Source: Phycisphaerae bacterium
Lineage (GTDB): Bacteria; Planctomycetota; Phycisphaerae; Sedimentisphaerales; Anaerobacaceae
DNA: 62,964 nucleotides
Assembly (NCBI GenBank): GCA_030619925.1
Contig: JAUXAL010000012.1
Location: 1 to 62,964, forward strand
Direction of reading: 5' to 3'
The translations under genes were made by a program, and so were the position numbers. Below, piece after piece: positions 53,029-62,673 of this stretch; position 1 is the stretch's first letter; the number at the start of each line of letters is the position of its first letter. The notes beneath the pieces are model-generated. The model was not told the DNA's origin. It was given only the letters and a program-made list of their open reading frames with translations, and did no database searches.

Positions 53029-53658
53029 GTGTATAGTAAAGATAGAAAAATTCTCGTTGCTACTACCAATCCCGGCAAAATCACTGAACTCAGAGCTATG
53101 CTCGTTTTGGATATCGAGTGGCTCGGTTTATCAGACTTCGGTGACATCGACGAAATCCAAGAAGACGGCATCGCATTTGCCGAGAACGCCCGCAAAAAAG
53201 CGGCCGGCTACGCTAAAGCCGCCGGCCTATGGACTATTGCCGACGACTCAGGACTGGTGGTTGATGCTCTCGGCGGAGCACCGGGCATAAAATCCGCGCG
53301 ATTCTCCGGTGAGAAACTAAAGGATGAGGATAGAACGCTAATAGACCATCGAAATATTGCGAAAGTTCTGGAACTTCTTAAAGGTTTACCGGAAGAAAAA
53401 AGAGCGGCAAAATTTGTTTGCTGCCTGTGTCTGGCAAGCCCTGAAAGAATATTAATCGAGACTCAGGGGACACTGGAAGGTCTTATAACCGACAGAGAGA
53501 TCGGAGAAAACGGTTTCGGCTACGACCCGATTTTCTTTGTGCCGCACCTGGACAAAACCGTCGCTCAGCTAACTCGCGAAGAAAAGAACGCAATATCGCA
53601 CCGTGGTAACGCAATCCGAAAATTAAAACCTCTGCTTGAAGAACTCCTTTGCGGCTAA
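53029..53658 (+). CDS. rdgB: XTP/dITP pyrophosphatase (RdgB/HAM1)
   Basis: A house-cleaning enzyme that hydrolyses non-canonical purine nucleoside triphosphates (dITP, XTP) to monophosphates; cytosolic dimer. 209 aa: TTNPGKITELRAML, EDGIAFAENARKKA, IADDSGLVVDALGGAPGIKSARFSG (central signature), ENGFGYDPIFFVP and the C-terminal ISHRGNAIRKL are all present. The start is GTG without a well-placed ribosome site (GAGG lies too far upstream), so the exact N-terminus is uncertain. It follows the restriction-modification pair by 67 bp. Confidence 0.93.
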   Translation: MYSKDRKILVATTNPGKITELRAMLVLDIEWLGLSDFGDIDEIQEDGIAFAENARKKAAGYAKAAGLWTIADDSGLVVDALGGAPGIKSARFSGEKLKDEDRTLIDHRNIAKVLELLKGLPEEKRAAKFVCCLCLASPERILIETQGTLEGLITDREIGENGFGYDPIFFVPHLDKTVAQLTREEKNAISHRGNAIRKLKPLLEELLCG

Positions 53659-53661
53659 AGG

Positions 53662-53864
53662 ATAAGTTAATTGGTTAATTGGTGAGTGGTTAATTGATGA
53701 TTAGTCAACTCACTACTCACCGCTCACTACTCACTAATTAGTGTGTGAAACGCCGGGCTAAATTTCGATACTCAATGCTCAAAGGGTGGCAGCCTCAAGC
53801 GCAGCTTGGGGATGGCTTTTTTCGATGCTCGACGAGAATCGAGCATCAAGTATCGAGAATCAAG
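53662..53864. repeat. Two spacer repeat tracts
   Basis: 53662-53746 is the TTAATTGGTTAATTGGTGAG / TCACTACTCACCGCTCACTAC family, also at 60347-60410 and in part at 36640-36676. 53821-53864 is the TCGATGCTCGACGAGAATCGAG family. The second tract is open in frame with the sulfatase and creates a false 31-residue N-terminal extension. Confidence 0.65.
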
Positions 53865-53878
53865 AAAGAGGACATATT

Positions 53879-55402
53879 ATGAGCAACATAAATCGCAGAA
53901 GTTTCCTGAAGAATTCCGCTATGGCGGCTGCGTCACTGGCTTTGGGCCAGGGATGCAACCAGGCCAATCACCAAAAGTATCGTACCACTAATAGTACCGG
54001 CCGTCCCAATGTAGTAGTCATTATGACGGACGACCAGCGGTGGGATATGATGAGCTGCGAAGGGCATCCTTTTTTGAAGACGCCGAACATGGACCGCATC
54101 GCCAAAGAAGGTGCACGCTTTGCCAATATGTTCGTTACGACCTCGCTCTGCTCACCGAGCCGGGCGTCGTTTTTGTCGGGACTTTACGCCCACACCCACA
54201 AAGTAACAAACAATTTTACCGATTATCCCGCCGACTTGCCGAGCTATCCGATACGCTTACAACAAAGCGGTTACGAGACAGCTTACATAGGCAAGTGGCA
54301 CATGGGCGAACAAAGCGACGAGGCTCGCCCGGGCTTCGACTATTGGATTGCTCACAAAGGACAGGGCAAATACTACGACACAACTTTCAATATTAACGGA
54401 AAACGAACGGTCAAAAAGGGTTACTATACTCACCGCGTAACCGATATGGCGGTCGATTGGCTCAAGCGGGAACACAGCAGGCCGTACCTGCTGATAATAG
54501 GCCACAAGGCACCACACACGCCATTTACGCCGGAGAAGAAATACGAGGGCATCTACGATGATGTGGAAATTCGCTATCCCCGGACGGCGTTTGATCTGGA
54601 AGGCAAACCAAAATGGGTCCAAGAGCGGCTGAACACCTGGCACGGCATATACGGCCCGATATTCGGATTTCGCAAAGACTTCCCTGATACCAGTCCCGAA
54701 AGCGTACTGAAATTCGCTGAGTTTGTCCGGGCCTATACAGCTACGATTAAGTCGGTAGATGACAGTGTTGGAAGGGTTTACCGGACCCTCGAAGAGCTGG
54801 GCCAGTTAGATAATACTGTGTTTATTTTCACCAGTGATAATGGTTTCTTTTTGGGTGAACACGGGATGACTGACAAGCGAACAATGCACGAACCGAGCAT
54901 CCGGGTACCATTGTTAGTCAGATACCCCGGGCTTATTCGCCCCGGTACAGTCATCGACAAGATGGTGCTGAACGTTGACATGGCACCGAGCATTCTCGAT
55001 ATTTGCCGGGCCGAACCCCTCACGAACATCCACGGCAGGTCGTGGAAGAAGCTGCTGGCCGGCCGCACGAGTGATTGGCGCAAGTCGTTGTATTACTCGT
55101 ATAACTATGAAAAGGAATTTCCATACACACCCAACGTCCGTGGCGTAAGGACAGAGCAGTGGAAATATGTGCACTGTCCCAACGGTGACAGCAAACCGGA
55201 CCGGTACAAAGCAGAACTGTACAATCTGAAGAACGACCCGCACGAAACCAGGAATTTGATAGACGACCCGAAATATGCCCACAAAGTCAGGCAGCTCAAA
55301 GCCGAGCTTCACCGATTGATGGCTCAGACAGGGGCACTGCCGGATAAAATGCCGCTCTATTTAGGGATAAAAACAGAACTGCCGGACGAAAAGATTAGAT
55401 AA
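53879..55402 (+). CDS. Tat-exported formylglycine sulfatase
   Basis: 507 aa. The N-terminus [19 protein letters not shown] is a twin-arginine signal; C26 after GQG might be lipidated, though the lipobox is imperfect. The sulfatase fold follows: [12 protein letters not shown] with metal ligands D51 and D52, the modification site CSPSR with C91 (converted to formylglycine by an anaerobic or aerobic maturase), [13 protein letters not shown] (Lys and His), and [19 protein letters not shown] (Asp, Asn, His, Lys). It hydrolyses sulfate esters on polysaccharides or glycosaminoglycans outside the cytoplasm. ATG 53879 is chosen since it begins the Tat signal; upstream codons lie in repeats. No maturase gene is in the window. 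Confidence 0.92.
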   Translation: MSNINRRSFLKNSAMAAASLALGQGCNQANHQKYRTTNSTGRPNVVVIMTDDQRWDMMSCEGHPFLKTPNMDRIAKEGARFANMFVTTSLCSPSRASFLSGLYAHTHKVTNNFTDYPADLPSYPIRLQQSGYETAYIGKWHMGEQSDEARPGFDYWIAHKGQGKYYDTTFNINGKRTVKKGYYTHRVTDMAVDWLKREHSRPYLLIIGHKAPHTPFTPEKKYEGIYDDVEIRYPRTAFDLEGKPKWVQERLNTWHGIYGPIFGFRKDFPDTSPESVLKFAEFVRAYTATIKSVDDSVGRVYRTLEELGQLDNTVFIFTSDNGFFLGEHGMTDKRTMHEPSIRVPLLVRYPGLIRPGTVIDKMVLNVDMAPSILDICRAEPLTNIHGRSWKKLLAGRTSDWRKSLYYSYNYEKEFPYTPNVRGVRTEQWKYVHCPNGDSKPDRYKAELYNLKNDPHETRNLIDDPKYAHKVRQLKAELHRLMAQTGALPDKMPLYLGIKTELPDEKIR

Positions 55403-55818
55403 AAGGCGAAGAGATTGACTGTATTCAATGCCCTGGTCTGTGTTTTCATGGGGTGTGATCTTTCTTTCTTTCCTTCTTCCTGTGCGTGTTTTTTTTACAA
55501 AGCACGTAGTACTTTTCACTAACGAAAAGTACTACGACAGCCTTCTGTAAGTTAGTGTAATATTAATTTTGTAAATATTGTTTATGTAAAGCGTGTGGCG
55601 GAACAAAAGAAAACGAAGTGGACAGAAGCGGAAAATCGATTGTCGTACCTGCGAATAGGTATTGCCAAGCAATAAATCGAGGCAGGACTTGTTTTCTCTT
55701 GACATTTACGCAGTTCATTTATATTTGTCCATTTTTAAATTTTGTTGTGAATATTGCCGATAACTGATTCGTGTTTAGTGAATCGTAACCATAAACCGCA
55801 ATCGACTGAGTTTTATTT
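55403..55818. other. 416-bp spacer with a long hairpin
   Basis: No gene seen. A perfect 13-bp inverted repeat CGTAGTACTTTTC-ACTAAC-GAAAAGTACTACG (55505-55536) lies after a T-rich run; it may terminate the sulfatase transcript or be a mobile palindrome. The remainder is low-complexity, with the topA promoter candidate at its right end. Confidence 0.5.
55699..55725 (+). promoter_or_regulatory. Candidate topA promoter
   Basis: TTGACA (55699-55704) with TATATT (55720-55725), spaced by 15 bp, a little short of ideal. It lies about 90 bp before the topA ATG. Confidence 0.4.
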
Positions 55819-58167
55819 ATGGCAAAATCGAGCGTCTCTAAAAAATCTTTGGTAATAGTCGAATCGCCTGCCAAGGCCAAAACGATAAACAAGTATCTCG
55901 GCCCTGCCTTTGACGTAAAGTCGTCAATGGGGCACGTCCGGGACCTACCTTCAAAGGGTCTTAACGTCGATATAGAAAATGATTTCAAGCCGACTTATGA
56001 TATAATGCCCGGCAAAAAACGCACGGTAATATCGTTAAAGGCGGCAGCAAAAAAATGCGATAAACTGTTTCTGGCCACCGACCTTGACCGTGAAGGCGAA
56101 GCGATCGCCTGGCACCTTGCACAAATCCTCGGTGTACCGAAGGAAAAAACCTACCGCGTGATTTTCAACGCTATAACCCAATCGACTATAAAGCGTGCCT
56201 TTGCCGAGCCGGGCAGGCTCAATATGGACAAGGTCATGGCACAGCAGGCACGGCGAATCCTCGATAGAATCGTCGGCTATCAGATAAGCCCGCTACTGTG
56301 GAAGAAAATCGCCTGGGGCCTTTCAGCCGGTCGCGTCCAGTCCGTGGCCGTCAAAATGATAGTTGAAAAAGAAAGAGAAATCCGCGGTTTCGACCCCGTC
56401 GAGTATTGGCTTATCCCGGCGGTGTTTACCACCGATTTACAAAGCGACTATCACCAACAATGGCTCGATTTTGTCACGCCCGAAACCGAAGATGATAAAC
56501 CCCCTACCATCGCAGAACAAACCAAATGGCTCACAGAACATAACGCTTTCAAGGCCGAACTATACAAAATCGGCGATGAGAAATTCGAGGCATCCAAGCA
56601 AAAAGATGCCGAGCGGATTTTTAATGCGTTAAAAGGTTCGGAGTTTAAGCTCGTCGATATAGAAACCAAAGAGTCTGTTTCTCGCCCTTCGGCTCCTTTT
56701 ATAACTTCGACATTGCAGCAGGCCGCCGCAAATCGGTTAGGCTTTAGCACAAAAAGAACAATGGTAGTAGCTCAGCAATTGTACGAAGGTATTGACTTAG
56801 GCTCGATGGGTTTTCTGGGCCTTATTACGTATATGAGAACGGACAGCCCCCAGCTCTCAAGTGAAGCTATCGGAGAGGTTCGAAAATATATCAGTATGCA
56901 CCTCGGCCCGGATTACCTTCCGGCCAAACCGAAGGTTTACGCTTCCAAAAAGACCGCCCAGCAGGCACACGAAGCTGTTCGCCCAACCGACGTTGACTTT
57001 ACACCTTCCGATATAAAGCCATTTCTTACCAATGACCAGTTCAAACTCTATGACTTAGTGTGGCGCCGCTTTGTAGCCTGCCAGATGGAACCGGCCAAAT
57101 GGAATGTAACAAATCTAAATATCGCAGCCGATACGTCGGTGGGTCGATGCTGGTACAAAAGCGCAGGGCGAATACTGGTCTTTGACGGCTTTACGAAAAT
57201 CTGGTTGGTTTCATCAAACGAGCAGCAATTGCCGCCAATGAAAGCCGGCCAGGGGCTGGGGGTGGTTGATATCAAGGCCGAGCAGCATTTTACCAAACCC
57301 CCGGCCCGATATACCGAGGCGGGACTGGTAAAGGCCCTTGAAAAAGAAGGTGTCGGCAGACCAAGCACATACGCCGCGATAATAAGCACCATACAGGAGC
57401 GACGTTACGTCGAGCAAAAAGACAAAAAATTCTTCGCCACCGACCTTGGCGAGGTAGTTACCGACAAGCTGAACGAGTACTTCCCGAAAATAATGGACAT
57501 CGCTTTCACCCGCCATATGGAAGAGCAGCTCGACAAAATCGAAGAACATCACCTCGACTGGCTTGGCGTCTTAAAAGATTTTTACGGCCCATTCAAGAAA
57601 AGCCTTGAGACAGCCCAGAAACAAATGAAACACGCCAAGGCGGAAATCACGCCCAGCGAATATGAATGTCCGCGGTGCGGTCAGCAGCTCGTTTACAGAT
57701 TCGGCAAAAATGGAAGGTTCTTGAGCTGCTCAACGTACCCGAAGTGCACATTTGCCTGTCCCTGCGATAAAGAAGGCAAGATGGTCAAAGAGGAGCTCAG
57801 TGAGCATAAATGCCCCACGTGCGGTAAGCCGATGGTGCATAAAAGCGGCCGATTCGGGCCGTTCCTGGGATGCAGCGGCTATCCGGACTGCAAAACAACT
57901 CTTAAACTGGACAAGGAGGGTAATGCGCTGCCGCCAAAACCACCGGCTGAACCGACGGGGATAAAGTGCCACCACTGCAAAGGCGGCGAGCTGGTAATCA
58001 GGCAAAGCAAAAAAGGTCCCTTCTTGGGCTGCAACAAGTTCCCAAAGTGCAGAACTATTATCAGTATTAAACAATTGGACCACCTAAAACAACTACAGTC
58101 AGCCAAGCAATGGCCGCCTAAAACACTCGAGGAGGTCGACCAAATCCTCGGAAGAAACAAAAGCTAA
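55819..58167 (+). CDS. topA: DNA topoisomerase I
   Basis: Type IA topoisomerase that relaxes negative supercoils. 782 aa: TOPRIM domain (LVIVESPAKAKTINKYLG, then TDLDREGEAIAWHL), catalytic gate with Y338 in LITYMRTDSP, and three C-terminal C4 zinc fingers: ECPRCG...CSTYPKC, KCPTCG...CSGYPDC and KCHHCK...CNKFPKC. The HEAVRPT and EGVGRPSTYA blocks are standard. No clear ribosome site precedes ATG 55819; the MAKSSVSKKSLVIVES start is nonetheless family-like. Confidence 0.96.
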   Translation: MAKSSVSKKSLVIVESPAKAKTINKYLGPAFDVKSSMGHVRDLPSKGLNVDIENDFKPTYDIMPGKKRTVISLKAAAKKCDKLFLATDLDREGEAIAWHLAQILGVPKEKTYRVIFNAITQSTIKRAFAEPGRLNMDKVMAQQARRILDRIVGYQISPLLWKKIAWGLSAGRVQSVAVKMIVEKEREIRGFDPVEYWLIPAVFTTDLQSDYHQQWLDFVTPETEDDKPPTIAEQTKWLTEHNAFKAELYKIGDEKFEASKQKDAERIFNALKGSEFKLVDIETKESVSRPSAPFITSTLQQAAANRLGFSTKRTMVVAQQLYEGIDLGSMGFLGLITYMRTDSPQLSSEAIGEVRKYISMHLGPDYLPAKPKVYASKKTAQQAHEAVRPTDVDFTPSDIKPFLTNDQFKLYDLVWRRFVACQMEPAKWNVTNLNIAADTSVGRCWYKSAGRILVFDGFTKIWLVSSNEQQLPPMKAGQGLGVVDIKAEQHFTKPPARYTEAGLVKALEKEGVGRPSTYAAIISTIQERRYVEQKDKKFFATDLGEVVTDKLNEYFPKIMDIAFTRHMEEQLDKIEEHHLDWLGVLKDFYGPFKKSLETAQKQMKHAKAEITPSEYECPRCGQQLVYRFGKNGRFLSCSTYPKCTFACPCDKEGKMVKEELSEHKCPTCGKPMVHKSGRFGPFLGCSGYPDCKTTLKLDKEGNALPPKPPAEPTGIKCHHCKGGELVIRQSKKGPFLGCNKFPKCRTIISIKQLDHLKQLQSAKQWPPKTLEEVDQILGRNKS

Positions 58168-58172
58168 AAAAC

Positions 58173-58212
58173 CTCGATTTTCGATTCTCGATACTCGTGA
58201 CCGTCGGACGAG
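58173..58212. repeat. Dispersed CTCGATTTTCGATTCTCG repeat
   Basis: Another copy of the GATTCTCGATACTCG family, followed by GACGAGCATCGG, directly after the topA stop. Confidence 0.55.
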
Positions 58213-58380
58213 CATCGGAACCAACTTTTGCGAACGTCAAAAGTCAGCCCGATTGTAAAAGAACGGCTAAGTGCCCACCTTTTGAAAAAACCACAAAACA
58301 TAAAAAGTTGCAAAGCTGCTTTTCAACGCGTATAATAGTTATGGTATTCAAAACAATTGCCTTGCAGAGAATAGTGCAAA

Positions 58381-58701
58381 ATGGATAAGAGAAAGCAAAT
58401 CGAAGTAAAGCCGCTTGAAACGGTCGAGCCGATAGGCAAACGTGTCCTGATTCGCAAAGACGAGGACAAAAAACAAACGAAAGGCGGCATTCAACTGCCC
58501 GACAATATAGAAATCCCCACGATAACCGGCCGAATCGTAGCGATCTCCGCCGAGGTCGGAAACTCAACGGATATACCACTCCGTCAATACGATAAAGTGC
58601 TGTTCAATCCTAAAAGTGCAATCCCCGTTGACTTCGAAGGCGATAATCGCCTGTTCGTGGTCGAGGTCGAAAACGTTGTGGCAGTCTTTAGAAAATCATA
58701 A
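58381..58701 (+). CDS. groES: GroES-family co-chaperonin
   Basis: 106 aa beta-barrel co-chaperonin: KPLETVEPIGKRVLIRKDED, then the mobile loop TKGGIQLPDN (family pattern T-x-G-G-I-x-L-P), then GRIVAISAEVG, DKVLFNPKSAIPVDFEG and a short C-terminal VENVVAVF. The mobile loop contacts GroEL. No groEL gene lies beside it. Divergent roof loops and a longer N-terminus than E. coli GroES suggest a second, stand-alone copy rather than the main operonic one. The ribosome site is weak. Confidence 0.87.
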   Translation: MDKRKQIEVKPLETVEPIGKRVLIRKDEDKKQTKGGIQLPDNIEIPTITGRIVAISAEVGNSTDIPLRQYDKVLFNPKSAIPVDFEGDNRLFVVEVENVVAVFRKS

Positions 58702-58878
58702 AAATCATTGTACCGGTACAAACTTAAGACGCCGGCGGTCAATGAGAACGGCGTGCGATAAAAAATCTTCAGATTCAAGCTTGCTTTTTCGCGGGACCGG
58801 TGCATATTTGTTAAAACATTTGTTTAGCCGGTGTTCCGGCAAGATGCTTGATGTGCCCTATTTGGAAAATCACGGCTT

Positions 58879-59220
58879 ATGGCTGACAAAAGAAGAAACA
58901 CCTCGTTTGCTAAAATAAAAAGGACTTTTACCTCAATATTGCCTGTCTGCGAAAGGCGGAAAGGTCAATGTGTTGGTTGTGGGGCGTGCTGCAGACTGCC
59001 TAATGTCTGCCCCTTTCTCAAGTGCGAACCCCGCACCAATCGTACCTCAGAGAAAGACTTATGCCTGCCGTCAGACCCGGTCGCCACCGCAAGCGGTCAA
59101 TTGGTGCGGGGCAAATTTTACTGTTCTATCTACCCGATTCGACCGTTAAATTGCAAAAAATACCCACGAACCGAATCTGAGTTTATTACCGCAGATACGT
59201 GTGGTTATAGATTCGAGTGA
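58879..59220 (+). CDS. YkgJ-type cysteine cluster protein
   Basis: 113 aa. The CxxCxxCC cluster is C31-C34-C37-C38 (QCVGCGACCRLP), followed by CPFLKCEP, FYCSIYPIRPLNCKKYPR and a final CGYRF. This is the CxxCxxCC (YkgJ) family, proteins thought to bind Zn or an Fe-S cluster, of unknown biochemical role. The end CKKYPR...CGYRFE is typical of it. The 177 bp before it hold an open frame that I do not trust. Confidence 0.82.
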   Translation: MADKRRNTSFAKIKRTFTSILPVCERRKGQCVGCGACCRLPNVCPFLKCEPRTNRTSEKDLCLPSDPVATASGQLVRGKFYCSIYPIRPLNCKKYPRTESEFITADTCGYRFE

Positions 59221-59360
59221 GGTTGGTTTTGCTTTGTGTAAATACTCTATATGGGTATTTAGGATAGCACTGCAGCTTTGCCAAGAAACAGTGATGTTGT
59301 CGTGACAACAGCTCACCAGAACAGCCATTGCATATTTGTCTGCCTTTTACCAATAGCTTG

Positions 59361-59966
59361 TTATCGTGCCTGCTTCTTTGCACGACGTCTTGCAAAGACA
59401 AACATGCCACCCAGGACCAACAATACGCCTGTCGCGGGTTCTGGTACGTCTGCCATTCCATCATTGGCTTGCAAAGATAACAATACAGGCCCTTGCAGTC
59501 TCGGTCCTGCACCCCCGCCCATAATTGTTGCTGTCGGCCTGCCAAAATCTGTGGCACTGGGGGACAAACCACCGCCGGTAAAGTAGCCGCCGCCCCCGCT
59601 GGAAGGCAGGTTCTTGCTCGCAACCAAAGTGTCATTATTGATCGGCTCAAATACAGCAACAACTATCTTCGGTTCATCAAGATGAACAACGGTGTAGCTT
59701 GTCGTCGGATCGCTCACATCGCCCAGCCAGTAAACGAATCGATAGCCGGGTTTTGGAATTGCGGTCAAAGCAACCTCTGAATTGGGTGCATAGTGATAAA
59801 TCCCTGTGCTTGGAGTGATTATGCCGCCTTGAGTTGGGGTCTGTTGAAGAAGAAGCGTAACACCTAACGATTGGCAATATGCCGGCGCAAGTAATCCGCC
59901 GGCAATAATTGTGATTGCTAATATTATGCCCTTGCATCCGATGAATCTCGGATCTCGCTGTTTCAT
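59361..59966 (-). CDS. PEP-CTERM exported protein
   Basis: 201 aa. Signal peptide (FIGCKGIILAITIIAGGLLA), then a short repeat-like domain (TPTQGGIITPSTGIYHYAPN, VALTAIPKPGYRFVYWLGDV) of the bacterial-repeat/InlB-B type. A glycine-rich stretch leads to the sorting tag: VPEPATGVLLVLGGMFVFAR followed by RRAKK, that is PEP motif, hydrophobic helix and basic tail. PEP-CTERM proteins are processed by an exosortase and often linked to exopolysaccharide. No exosortase is in the window. ATG 59966 is preferred, with GGGGAG six bases upstream. Confidence 0.9.
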   Translation of the reverse strand: MKQRDPRFIGCKGIILAITIIAGGLLAPAYCQSLGVTLLLQQTPTQGGIITPSTGIYHYAPNSEVALTAIPKPGYRFVYWLGDVSDPTTSYTVVHLDEPKIVVAVFEPINNDTLVASKNLPSSGGGGYFTGGGLSPSATDFGRPTATIMGGGAGPRLQGPVLLSLQANDGMADVPEPATGVLLVLGGMFVFARRRAKKQAR

Positions 59967-60406
59967 CACGTCTCCCCTTGAGGCAAAATTTAGTTGCGTA
60001 TCAACATCCCCAAGCTATCACAAATACGAACACCATTATTTAACCAAATTTCCCTGCAAAAGTCAAGTGTTTTCCAACTTCTTGGCCGATATTACTAAAC
60101 AATCGACGGCAAATCGATTGTGGCGACCACCTAACAGTTTTATTATGGGCGAGGTTGCGGTAGAAGATATGCAGATTTTTTTAACCGCTTTATGCAATAA
60201 AAATCCGTTGCCCGCCGCCCCGCTTCGCCGGTCTCGGCTTGGCCGCTCGTCGGAGCGGAGCCAAGACGGGCGGGAACCGCGGGGGCAGGCTTGTTGCGGT
60301 GCACGCCCGATAAAATGCCTAATCTTTGACCGAATTGCCGGTTGAACCGGTAATTAGTCAATTGGTTAATTAACTACTCACCGCTCACCATTTAACTAAT
60401 CACCAA
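59967..60406. other. 440-bp spacer with hairpin and repeats
   Basis: No gene seen. A GC-rich hairpin lies at 60238-60265: CTTGGC and CGCTC pair with GAGCG and GCCAAG around a GTCG loop with a two-base bulge. 60347-60410 is the TTAATTGGTTAATT / CACTCACCGCTCACC repeat family, also at 53662-53746. Confidence 0.5.
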
Positions 60407-61627
60407 TTAGCTCTTGCGCACAAATCGGCTGATATTGCGAATCGCCTGCCGCAGACGCTGCTCGTTTTCCACAAGGGCGATACGCATATAGTCTTCGCCG
60501 TTTTCACCGAAAGCCCTGCCCGGAGCGATTGCAACCTCTGCATACTCCATCAGGTCTATTGCGAAGTCAATACTGCCCTTGCCCTTGGAATGTTCCTGCG
60601 GCACTTTTGCCCACACGAACATTGAAGCGCGCGGCTTTTCCACCGCCCAGCCGATTCTTGCAAGGCCATCGCACACCACATCCCGCCGCGACTGATACCT
60701 TTCGTTCTGAGCGATTATGTCCTCGTTACAGCTTCGCAGGGCAATAATACCGGCTATCTGTATCGCCTGGAATATACCATAATCGTAATAGCCCTTTATC
60801 GTGGCAAGGTAATCGAGCATATCTTTATTGCCTGCGACAAAGCCGATGCGAAAACCTGCCATATTGTACGGCTTGCTCATCGTAATAAATTCAACGCCGA
60901 TGTCCTTCGCCCCTTTGACCGAAAGAAAACTCGGCGCTTTATAGCCGTCAAAACAGGTTTCCCCGTATGCAAAATCGTGAATGACCGCTATACCGAACCG
61001 CTTCGCTAAATCCACGACCGGCTCAAAAAACCCCTCGTCAACAGTCATCGCCGTCGGATTGTGCGGGAAATTGAGAATCAGCAATTTAGGCTTCGGATAA
61101 AGATTCTCACAGACCATCGCGATGTTATCTATGAATTTCTTATCGCAGCCGAGAGGAACTGATATTACATTCGCGCCGGCTAAAGCAACGGAGTAATTGT
61201 GAATCGGAAAAGCCGGGTCCGGCACAATCGCCGTATCTCCAGGCCCTAACATCGCCAGGCACAAATGGCTAAAGCCCTCCTTCGAGCCGATGCAGGCAAG
61301 CACCTCGGTCTCCGGGTCCAGTTGCACGTTCCATTTCTGCTCATATTTCTTTGCGATTTCTTTTCGCAGGCCCTTAATACCTCTTGATGCACTGTACCGG
61401 TGGTTCCGCGGGTCCTGCGCCGCCTGGCATAGTTTGTCCACCACGATTTGCGGCGCCGGGTCGGAAGGATTACCCATACCCAGATCGATAATGTCCACAC
61501 CTGCCTGACGCTTGGCAAGTTTCAACGCATTCAATCGCCCGAACAAATAGGGCGGCAAACGCTTTATCCTCTGTGCCGGCTCAATCCGTCTGTTAGAACC
61601 GGATGTATCCATCTTAAACTCAGCCAT
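60407..61627 (-). CDS. alaC: AlaC-like alanine/glutamate-pyruvate aminotransferase
   Basis: Class I PLP aminotransferase, 406 aa. It follows E. coli AlaC closely: RIKRLPPYLFGRLNALK, VDIIDLGMGNPSDPAP, HRYSASRGIKGLR, IGSKEGFSHLCLAML, LNFPHNPTAM, IHDFAYGETCFDGYKAPS, the PLP lysine in TMSKPYNMAGFRIGFV and the late PRASMFVWAKVP. It interconverts pyruvate and alanine with glutamate; LL-diaminopimelate aminotransferase is a related possibility. ATG 61627 is chosen because GGGAAAG lies just upstream; the upstream GTG adds four residues. Confidence 0.88.
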   Translation of the reverse strand: MAEFKMDTSGSNRRIEPAQRIKRLPPYLFGRLNALKLAKRQAGVDIIDLGMGNPSDPAPQIVVDKLCQAAQDPRNHRYSASRGIKGLRKEIAKKYEQKWNVQLDPETEVLACIGSKEGFSHLCLAMLGPGDTAIVPDPAFPIHNYSVALAGANVISVPLGCDKKFIDNIAMVCENLYPKPKLLILNFPHNPTAMTVDEGFFEPVVDLAKRFGIAVIHDFAYGETCFDGYKAPSFLSVKGAKDIGVEFITMSKPYNMAGFRIGFVAGNKDMLDYLATIKGYYDYGIFQAIQIAGIIALRSCNEDIIAQNERYQSRRDVVCDGLARIGWAVEKPRASMFVWAKVPQEHSKGKGSIDFAIDLMEYAEVAIAPGRAFGENGEDYMRIALVENEQRLRQAIRNISRFVRKS

Positions 61628-61833
61628 AATCTTTCCCACAAATCAAAAAACCTTCTCTTTCAATACAATCGGATAGTGTACATTGAACAGATAAATTTTC
61701 AAACCATTTTTCACTCCGGCAAAAATTTGATTATGTGATAAACGTAAGCCGCTCTATAATTTACGCTTTGCATCTGTATTAGCCGAAAGCAAAAGATGTC
61801 AAAGATGACCATTAGTTAATGGAGTAAGCAAAA

Positions 61834-62673
61834 ATGATTTATCCAGCTCATCAGCAAGGCAAGCTGGAACGAATAACCCGAAGGTGGTGGTTCTATCTGC
61901 TGTTTGTGCTATTGTGGTTTGTTGTTCCGCCATACGCGTCTAAAGGTTACAAGTTCCCAGAGGAGTGTTCAAATGTGATATATCACGTGCTTGGCAACGC
62001 GATCATTTACTCATATTCCGAACTGTTTCCTATTTTCAAAATAGTTCCTATTCTTCTTATCGTTTCGATTTTTATTTTCCGTAACAAAGTTACCCGCCTC
62101 TTTAACATCTATGTTGCCGTAAACTACGTTATTTTCGCGGTAGGTCAAAGCATAAGTGCGACAGAAAAATACGGCGTGGCAATATGCACCATCAACTTAG
62201 TGATGTTCCTTGCGGTTGCTGCCTTGTGGATATGGGAAGCTTTTGTGTTGCAAAATGATTTCATTCCAAGAAGACGCCCGACCTGGAAATACTGGGTTGT
62301 GCCTTTGGCAGTTCTGGCATTTTGGTATCCGATAAATCTGCGAACCGGCCAACCTGACTTTAATCCTATTTACATATTCACGTCGCCGGCAGGAGTGGCT
62401 TTTTGTATGATGACGCCGGTTTATATAGGCCTGCTTACTCTATATTGGCCGAGAGTCAACATAGCTACTCTGAGAGTAACCAGTCTTGTTGGGCTTTCCA
62501 TCGGTATAGCCAACATGTTTACCAATTTTTTGGTAAGGCCAAGCGTAAATTGGTGGAACGGGGTATTGCACATTCCGCTACTTGTCATATCGCTGTATGG
62601 ATTGGTACTCTCCCTGAAACACCCCCAAGCTGATAAACAAACTACTGAAAAAATTGAGCCAGCCCGAAACTAA
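61834..62673 (+). CDS. Multipass membrane protein of unknown function
   Basis: 279 aa with about seven or eight hydrophobic helices, separated by short loops (KLERITRRWWFYLLFVLLWF, KIVPILLIVSIFIF, NIYVAVNYVIFAVGQSIS, INLVMFLAVAALWIWEAFVL). I do not recognise a family. The conserved-looking loop AVGQSISATEKYGVAIC lies between helices 3 and 4. GGAG precedes the ATG by nine bases. It converges with the PAP2 gene, the stops overlapping by four bases. Confidence 0.65.
   Translation: MIYPAHQQGKLERITRRWWFYLLFVLLWFVVPPYASKGYKFPEECSNVIYHVLGNAIIYSYSELFPIFKIVPILLIVSIFIFRNKVTRLFNIYVAVNYVIFAVGQSISATEKYGVAICTINLVMFLAVAALWIWEAFVLQNDFIPRRRPTWKYWVVPLAVLAFWYPINLRTGQPDFNPIYIFTSPAGVAFCMMTPVYIGLLTLYWPRVNIATLRVTSLVGLSIGIANMFTNFLVRPSVNWWNGVLHIPLLVISLYGLVLSLKHPQADKQTTEKIEPARN

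Noticed and set aside
53786-53878. In-frame N-terminal extension of the sulfatase
   Set aside because: Translated spacer repeat; the Tat signal starts at 53879.
58742-58918. 58-codon frame overlapping the start of the YkgJ-type gene
   Set aside because: No ribosome site and no recognisable family; overlaps a well-supported gene by 40 bp.
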